Virus record (IMG/VR): IMGVR_UViG_3300042564_004697
Location: 1-37,606 of that record
Strand: one strand, 5' to 3'
Source of the DNA: a virus
Length of the DNA stretch: 37,606 bases
Shown here: positions 33,043 to 37,606 of the stretch, piece by piece
How the letters are laid out: every line of letters begins with the position of its first letter
Numbering within the stretch: the stretch's first letter is position 1
Position numbers and translations under genes: made by a program
Notes under the pieces: generated by a model
Seen by the model: only the letters and a program-made list of their open reading frames with translations
Told to the model about the DNA's origin: nothing
Databases searched by the model: none

Positions 33043-34293
33043 ATGGCACTATTCACACTTACAGACATACGATTCACTTCAGATAAAAGTCGATCAGCTA
33101 ATAAAATAGTTGACAACAAATACAGGATTAACACGTTGCGTTATCCTATCGATTTGGGTGAAGTCGATAAGGGACACTATATGATACTGCATATAAATGA
33201 ACAGAAACGTACTCAGTTTCCTGGCTCAACAACTGGTGATGAAACAACCGCAGTACAGAATAGACTTGGTTTAAATCGTTTTAATGGTGGCGCGTCAGAT
33301 TTTGTTTCGGTGACTCAGGGTGCTATAACCGCTGCTTCACAATTGGACCTTTCGGTAGTTTCTGAGAACATACAGAAAAAATTTAATTTGTCGGCCGGTA
33401 GTCCAGAATTACAAAGACTGTTGCAAAAAACTCAAGACACATTCAGTGGAAGTTTTTCAGGTGCAGCAGAATTTATTGCAGATAATGCCGGAACTTATGC
33501 TAAAACCGGTCTCAGAACAACGAAACGTACAACAGATACAATTGCATTATACATGCCCGATACATTGGCGTTTTCTCAATCACAAAATTTTGCTGGACTT
33601 GAACTTGGTGGTGGACTAGCAGCAACCTTGGGTGCAGGGTTTTCTGGAATACAAAACATTGCTAATAGTGATGCGAGTAATACTGAAAAGGCAAATTACG
33701 CACTTAAAAATGCAACACCATTTGTTTTGAATGCTTTAGCTAACATGGCAGGACAAGCTGGACGTGCCGTATTTGCTGGGCTAACTGGAACAACTGTCAA
33801 TCCAATGATGGAAGTTATATATTCGGCTCCTGAGTTTAGAACTTTTCGTTTCGATTTTATGTTTTATCCAAGAAGCCGAGTTGAAGCAAAAGAAGTGCAA
33901 AATATTATACACAGAATTAGGTTTCACCAAGCACCAGAAGTATTGGGTAACAGTTCTGCCGGCGGATTGGGTGGATATTTCTTGGTGCCACCATCAGAGT
34001 TCGATATTAAATTCTTTTATAATGGAGCAGAAAATCCAAATATACCACCAATTTCTACTTGTGTTTTACAAACAGTTGATGTGGATTATGCGCCAAGTGG
34101 TTTTGCTGCGTATGAAGTACTAGAAGACGGCGGCGCACCAAAAATAGGTTCAACTGGTATGCCAGTTGGTATTAGACTTGGTTTGGTATTTAAAGAAACT
34201 CAAATTATTACAAAATATGATGTGAACCGAGAAGTTAACGGTAGAGATTTCTTTTCTGCAGCTGAAAATAAAAATAACGAGCTTTTTACCTGA
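33043..34293 (+). CDS. 48: gp48 tail tube cap/baseplate protein
   Basis: A 416-residue protein (T4: 364). NTLRYPIDLGEVDKGHYMIL near the start and, at the C-terminus, NPMMEVIYSAPEFRTFRFDF, MFYPRSRVEAKEVQNIIHRI, PPSEFDIKFFYNGAENPNIP and CVLQTVDVDYAPSGFAAYEV are the hallmark blocks of gp48 in cyanophage-type T4 relatives. The middle (about 110-250) is variable and Gly/Ala-rich. gp48 caps the hub and starts the tail tube with gp54. Confidence 0.9.
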   Translation: MALFTLTDIRFTSDKSRSANKIVDNKYRINTLRYPIDLGEVDKGHYMILHINEQKRTQFPGSTTGDETTAVQNRLGLNRFNGGASDFVSVTQGAITAASQLDLSVVSENIQKKFNLSAGSPELQRLLQKTQDTFSGSFSGAAEFIADNAGTYAKTGLRTTKRTTDTIALYMPDTLAFSQSQNFAGLELGGGLAATLGAGFSGIQNIANSDASNTEKANYALKNATPFVLNALANMAGQAGRAVFAGLTGTTVNPMMEVIYSAPEFRTFRFDFMFYPRSRVEAKEVQNIIHRIRFHQAPEVLGNSSAGGLGGYFLVPPSEFDIKFFYNGAENPNIPPISTCVLQTVDVDYAPSGFAAYEVLEDGGAPKIGSTGMPVGIRLGLVFKETQIITKYDVNREVNGRDFFSAAENKNNELFT

Positions 34294-34311
34294 CCAATAA
34301 AATAAACAATC

Positions 34312-34959
34312 ATGGCAAAATATTTTAATTACTTTCCACAAACGGCGTACTATTTGTCGGACGATAACTCATCATTGGATGTTGTTACCAATATAATGTC
34401 TCGTTTCTCCTTCAACGCAACATCAAAAGATAAATTGGTGATGTATTCAAAATATGATATTTTTGATGGTGAAACTCCAGAAATAATTGCAGATAAATTG
34501 TATGGCTCACCAGAGAAACATTGGATTATTCTTTCTGTAAACAACATTAAGAATCCACAATTTGATTGGCCTTTGCGTTATAATGACTTAACAAAATATA
34601 TTGATATTAAATATCGTGGTGTAACATATGCAAATACTGCAAACTCAGGAACAGGATTATCTTGGGCTAAATCTCACACGCATTCTTATTACATAAATGA
34701 GAAACGAACTTTACCAACGGGTGATGAAACGCTCGAAACCATTATCATTGATGCTGCAACATTTGCAAATACGAATACAACATCAACTGTTGTATACACA
34801 CTTTATGATTCCACAAATGTTACAATAACAACAACAAAATCTTCAATATCTTATTATGAATATGAGATAGAAGAAAATGAAGGAAAGAGAACGATAGACA
34901 TTCTTCGTCCAGAATTTGTAAAAACAATTGAACAAGAATTTAGAAACGTTATTGCATAA
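34312..34959 (+). CDS. 53: gp53 baseplate wedge protein
   Basis: A 215-residue protein (T4: 196). SKYDIFDGETPEIIADKLYG and SPEKHWIILSVNNIKNPQFD, with the WPL-x-Y turn after it, match the LysM-like core of gp53 (PEELANAIYGNPQLYWVLL in T4). gp53 clamps neighbouring wedges around the hub. A variable Thr-rich region (about 120-175) follows. It overlaps gp27 by one base (TAATG). Confidence 0.9.
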   Translation: MAKYFNYFPQTAYYLSDDNSSLDVVTNIMSRFSFNATSKDKLVMYSKYDIFDGETPEIIADKLYGSPEKHWIILSVNNIKNPQFDWPLRYNDLTKYIDIKYRGVTYANTANSGTGLSWAKSHTHSYYINEKRTLPTGDETLETIIIDAATFANTNTTSTVVYTLYDSTNVTITTTKSSISYYEYEIEENEGKRTIDILRPEFVKTIEQEFRNVIA

Positions 34960-36296
34960 TGTCAGAGTTAAATATACAAGAAACAACGCAATACAGAATT
35001 ACTGAATTGATGTTGGTGACCAAATCTGGTTATATTGATATCAGAGACAAATTTGAAGAGTTGAATATATTTGATTCACTGTTGAATCAATCGATGAGCG
35101 GAAACATTTTGATACGTGATGCCATAGGTTTATCTGAACAATTGTTGTTTGATGGATCTGAAGTTTTGATAGTTAAGATTGGTAAAGATGAAGATGAGTT
35201 GATGATAAAGAAATCGTTTCGAATTTACAAACAATCGAATCGAGTTCCAGTAAACCAGTCTAGTGAAGTTTACGTATTACATTTTGTTTCAGATGAGTAT
35301 ATTTTTTCACTGCAACAAAAAGTACAACACTATTATAAATTGACATATTCTGAAACTGCTGTTAAAATTATGAGTGACTATTTGGGTATCAAAAAATTTG
35401 GAATATATTCTTCTTCTTTTGGTGTACGAAACATCCTTGTTCCTTCTTTAGAGCCTTTAGTTGCTCTACAGTGGCTTGCGACTAGAGCTGTAGATGAAAA
35501 GCAATCACCTGGATTTATATTTTTTGAAAATAGACTTGGATTCAATTTTACGAATTTGAGTACATTGTTTTCCTTTCCAAGTTTAACTAGAGTGAATTTT
35601 AGTGCTAAAAACATTTCAGATAATTTAGGAGAAGAATTTACGGGTGCCAGAAGTTTTGAAGTTATTACACAGAATGATTTTGTTCGTAACACAAAATCTG
35701 GTGTTTATGCTGGCAAACTTGTAGCATTTGATCCTTTGACGAAAACAATACAAGAACAACAACACACATTTAAAGAAATGTATGATACGGGTGAACACCC
35801 AAATAAAAATCCAAACGTTTCATTAGTAAAAAATAGAGGCGGTTTATTCCAAACACAGATGTATGATTCTAGAATTGTCACTTATCCTTTTTTCGGAAAT
35901 AGAAGAAATAGTGATTTTATCAAAGAAAATAATCCAACATCGGTGTCACTGGATGAAGATACGGAAAATTATAGATTTCAACGTGAAGCTATCTTTCAAA
36001 ATTTATTTTCGAAGCGTGTTAAATTAGTTTTACCTGGAAATTTTAAGTTATCTTCTGGTTTTTGTATAGATTTGGATGTACCAAAAAGAAGTATTTTGGC
36101 TGATCGTGAAAATCCATTCGATTCTTCATTGCATGGTAAATATTTAATTGTTGCAGCACGACATATTATACGACCAAATATGCATGAAGTTGTCATCGAA
36201 GCTGTGACCGATTCATCAAATTATAAAGATAAGAATAACAATACTGTATTTACGAGTACTGTTGACCAAGAGAAGGCGGCAAATTACAATGAATAA
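34959..36296 (+). CDS. 27: gp27-like baseplate hub protein
   Basis: A 445-residue protein (T4 gp27 has 391). It begins with a strand-rich domain (YRITELMLVTKSGYIDIRDK, DSLLNQSMSGNILIRDAIGL) and later EPLVALQWLATRAVDEKQSP and FIFFENRLGFNFT, which are typical gp27 hub motifs (late-control-D-like tube domains). The C-terminal part KLVLPGNFKLSSGFCIDLDV and YLIVAARHII is the second tube barrel. gp27 forms the trimeric hub that carries the gp5 spike. It overlaps gp5 by 8 bases. Confidence 0.82.
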   Translation: MSELNIQETTQYRITELMLVTKSGYIDIRDKFEELNIFDSLLNQSMSGNILIRDAIGLSEQLLFDGSEVLIVKIGKDEDELMIKKSFRIYKQSNRVPVNQSSEVYVLHFVSDEYIFSLQQKVQHYYKLTYSETAVKIMSDYLGIKKFGIYSSSFGVRNILVPSLEPLVALQWLATRAVDEKQSPGFIFFENRLGFNFTNLSTLFSFPSLTRVNFSAKNISDNLGEEFTGARSFEVITQNDFVRNTKSGVYAGKLVAFDPLTKTIQEQQHTFKEMYDTGEHPNKNPNVSLVKNRGGLFQTQMYDSRIVTYPFFGNRRNSDFIKENNPTSVSLDEDTENYRFQREAIFQNLFSKRVKLVLPGNFKLSSGFCIDLDVPKRSILADRENPFDSSLHGKYLIVAARHIIRPNMHEVVIEAVTDSSNYKDKNNNTVFTSTVDQEKAANYNE

Positions 36297-37356
36297 TAAC
36301 TATTATGGCATGTGGGTTGGAATTGTTGAGGACAGAAACGACCCGTTAAAATTACGTTGCAGGGTGCGAGTTATTGGTGTGCATCCAGAAAGTCGAGCAC
36401 AAGTTCCAACTGAGGCTTTGCCTTGGGCATCAATTTCTTGTCCACCATCCTCAATGTTATCTCTGATGATGCCAAAAGAAGGTGATATGGTCGATGGATA
36501 CTTTATGCAAGGTAATCCAGATTTTCCAGTTGTTACTGGAGTCATACAAGGAATTAGATTAGAAGACCAAAATAATCAAATTGGTTTTAATGACCCACGA
36601 ACAAAAGCACAAATAAATGCAGCACCAAAGACTGGCGGCGATGTTGTTTACGTACAAAAAGGTGCGCCATCATTGCCTTATATTGGCCTAGAAAATTTGA
36701 CATTGTTAAAACAAACAACTATACATAGAGCAAATCAGAATAGAAAACATGTTTGCGATGTTGCTGGATTAATGAAACGTAGTGCAGCTTTAGCAAGATT
36801 AAAGTTTTCTGAAATTATGGAATCTATTCGTAAGGCCATTAAGGCTGTATTGAAAGCATTAGGACTAACACCCAGTGGTGAAACCAGTTATTGGATTGAA
36901 CAAGCAAAAAAACTTGCGCGTGAATTAAAAGATATTGCGAGAGCTATTTCAGAAATTGCAGACCTTGCTACTGTGATTGTTGATTTTGCAAAACGAGTTA
37001 GAGCTATGATTGATTTTATACTTGGTTTGCCTGCAAAATTATATGCATTGCTGAAACAGTGTTTGGCTGAATTGATAGCATCACTCACTTCCGGTTTCAC
37101 AGAATTATTTTCTCTCTCAGGTAAAACAGATTTCTCGGAAGCTATCGCAGTGTTCAATGATATAAAGAATTCGGCCGGAGAGATTTACACCGCGAGTTTA
37201 AAAGTTGTGGCGGCACCTATTGCTATAGTTGAGGCACTAACTACTCCAGCTAGTGCTTCTGGTGTTGCAGCTGCAGGAGAAACGTTGAATACATACCTAT
37301 CCAGTGTGAACCCAACATCAACTACAACCGATTTTACTAAATTTACAACTAATTAA
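36289..37356 (+). CDS. 5: gp5-like hub protein: OB domain without lysozyme
   Basis: A 355-residue protein; ATG 36289 is preferred to ATG 36262 because it starts at the conserved MNNNYYGMWVGIVEDRNDPL. Residues 1-100 are the gp5 OB-fold: RCRVRVIGVHPES, LPWASISCPPSSM and GDMVDGYFMQGNPDFPVVTG. Residues 130-355 are mainly amphipathic helix (AKKLARELKDIARAISEIAD, FAKRVRAMIDFILGLPAKLY) with a Thr/Ser tail. The lysozyme and beta-helix parts of T4 gp5 are absent; the beta-helix type sequence starts as a separate gene at 37358. Confidence 0.82.
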   Translation: MNNNYYGMWVGIVEDRNDPLKLRCRVRVIGVHPESRAQVPTEALPWASISCPPSSMLSLMMPKEGDMVDGYFMQGNPDFPVVTGVIQGIRLEDQNNQIGFNDPRTKAQINAAPKTGGDVVYVQKGAPSLPYIGLENLTLLKQTTIHRANQNRKHVCDVAGLMKRSAALARLKFSEIMESIRKAIKAVLKALGLTPSGETSYWIEQAKKLARELKDIARAISEIADLATVIVDFAKRVRAMIDFILGLPAKLYALLKQCLAELIASLTSGFTELFSLSGKTDFSEAIAVFNDIKNSAGEIYTASLKVVAAPIAIVEALTTPASASGVAAAGETLNTYLSSVNPTSTTTDFTKFTTN

Positions 37357-37357
37357 T

Positions 37358-37606
37358 ATGGCAACAAAACCATCTGATGATTATTCGTGGACAGAACCAG
37401 AGTCGCAGGCAAACGATGAGACTTTGCCAAAATACCCATACTGCCATGCAACCATAACCGAATCTGGTCACAGCTTTGAGTTGGATGATACTCCAGGTCG
37501 TGAGAGGATACGCCTCCAGCACGGCGGCGCACAAACTGATGGTCTTGGCACCTTCTTTGAAATTCAATCTGATGGAACGAGAGTCAATCACATTGTCGGT
37601 GATAAT
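37358..37606 (+). CDS. gp5 beta-helix (spike) protein, cut by window end
   Basis: An open frame from ATG 37358 to the window end (83 residues seen). After an acidic start with PKYPYCHATITESGHSFELD comes DTPGRERIRLQHGGAQTDGL and FFEIQSDGTRVNHIVGDN. The G-(T/H)-F-x-E-(I/F)-x-x-DG-x-R-V-x-x-(I/V)-x-GD pattern is that of the C-terminal domain of T4 gp5 and VgrG spikes, where it leads into the trimeric beta-helix. Hence the spike is encoded separately from the OB domain. Confidence 0.78.
   Translation, partial: MATKPSDDYSWTEPESQANDETLPKYPYCHATITESGHSFELDDTPGRERIRLQHGGAQTDGLGTFFEIQSDGTRVNHIVGDN

Overview
The window is part of an A+T-rich genome of a tailed, contractile (myovirus-type) phage with a T4-like core. 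It carries the T4 replication and late-transcription block in T4 order (DsbA, gp33, gp59, gp32), a T4-type RNase H, head-completion gp4, a probable DNA end protector gp2, and the baseplate proteins gp26, gp48, gp53, gp54, gp27 and gp5. Genes are tightly packed, with many ATGA/TAATG overlaps. The host cannot be read directly. The tmRNA gene is of the permuted, two-piece kind with tag ANDESYALAA. Two-piece tmRNAs are known from alphaproteobacteria, some cyanobacteria and some betaproteobacteria, and the tag is closest in style to beta/gammaproteobacterial tags, so a (freshwater) betaproteobacterial host is my best guess, as inference only.

Layout. 1-2364: small hypothetical genes, including three paralogues ending in a YFGVE/HFGVE tail that doubles as the ribosome-binding site of the next gene. 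2342-3187: a metallophosphoesterase. 3188-3548: a terminator with a competing hairpin, then the promoter of the tRNA array. 3549-7948: 26 tRNA genes covering all 20 amino acids, interleaved with a run of strongly base-paired, non-tRNA RNA elements (about 3622-4634, 5219-5424 and 5517-5590) and a few small genes. 7961-10359: small genes including an SprT-like metalloprotease. 10448-14924: RNase H, then a sugar cassette (cytidylyltransferase-cupin fusion, glycosyltransferase, epimerase) and a ClpP-like protease. 14924-20619: conserved phage hypotheticals, an exonuclease and many small membrane or coiled-coil proteins. 20666-24110: a glycine-rich tail adhesin followed by three different 2-oxoglutarate/Fe(II) oxygenases. 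24111-24420: the permuted tmRNA. 24443-28333: a periplasmic Lys/Ala-rich peptide, a SleB-type cell-wall hydrolase and the DsbA-33-59-HAD-32 block, ending at a terminator. 28382-33007 (minus strand): gp4, gp2, gp54, gp26, a gp51-like protein and a lysozyme-containing hub or tape protein. 33043-37606 (plus strand): gp48, gp53, gp27, gp5 and a separate beta-helix protein cut by the window end.

The genes together suggest a phage that brings much of its own decoding and ribosome-rescue equipment (a full tRNA amino-acid set plus tmRNA) and uses the host sigma-70 for early genes (TTGACA/TATAAT promoters). Late genes appear to be read by a gp33/DsbA-type system from TATAAATA-like sites. Several promoters sit so close to the start codon that the mRNAs should be leaderless. 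The most interesting parts are the permuted tmRNA, the family of long-stem RNA elements inside the tRNA array, and a recurring GTTG-N8-CAAC hairpin beside sigma-70 promoters.
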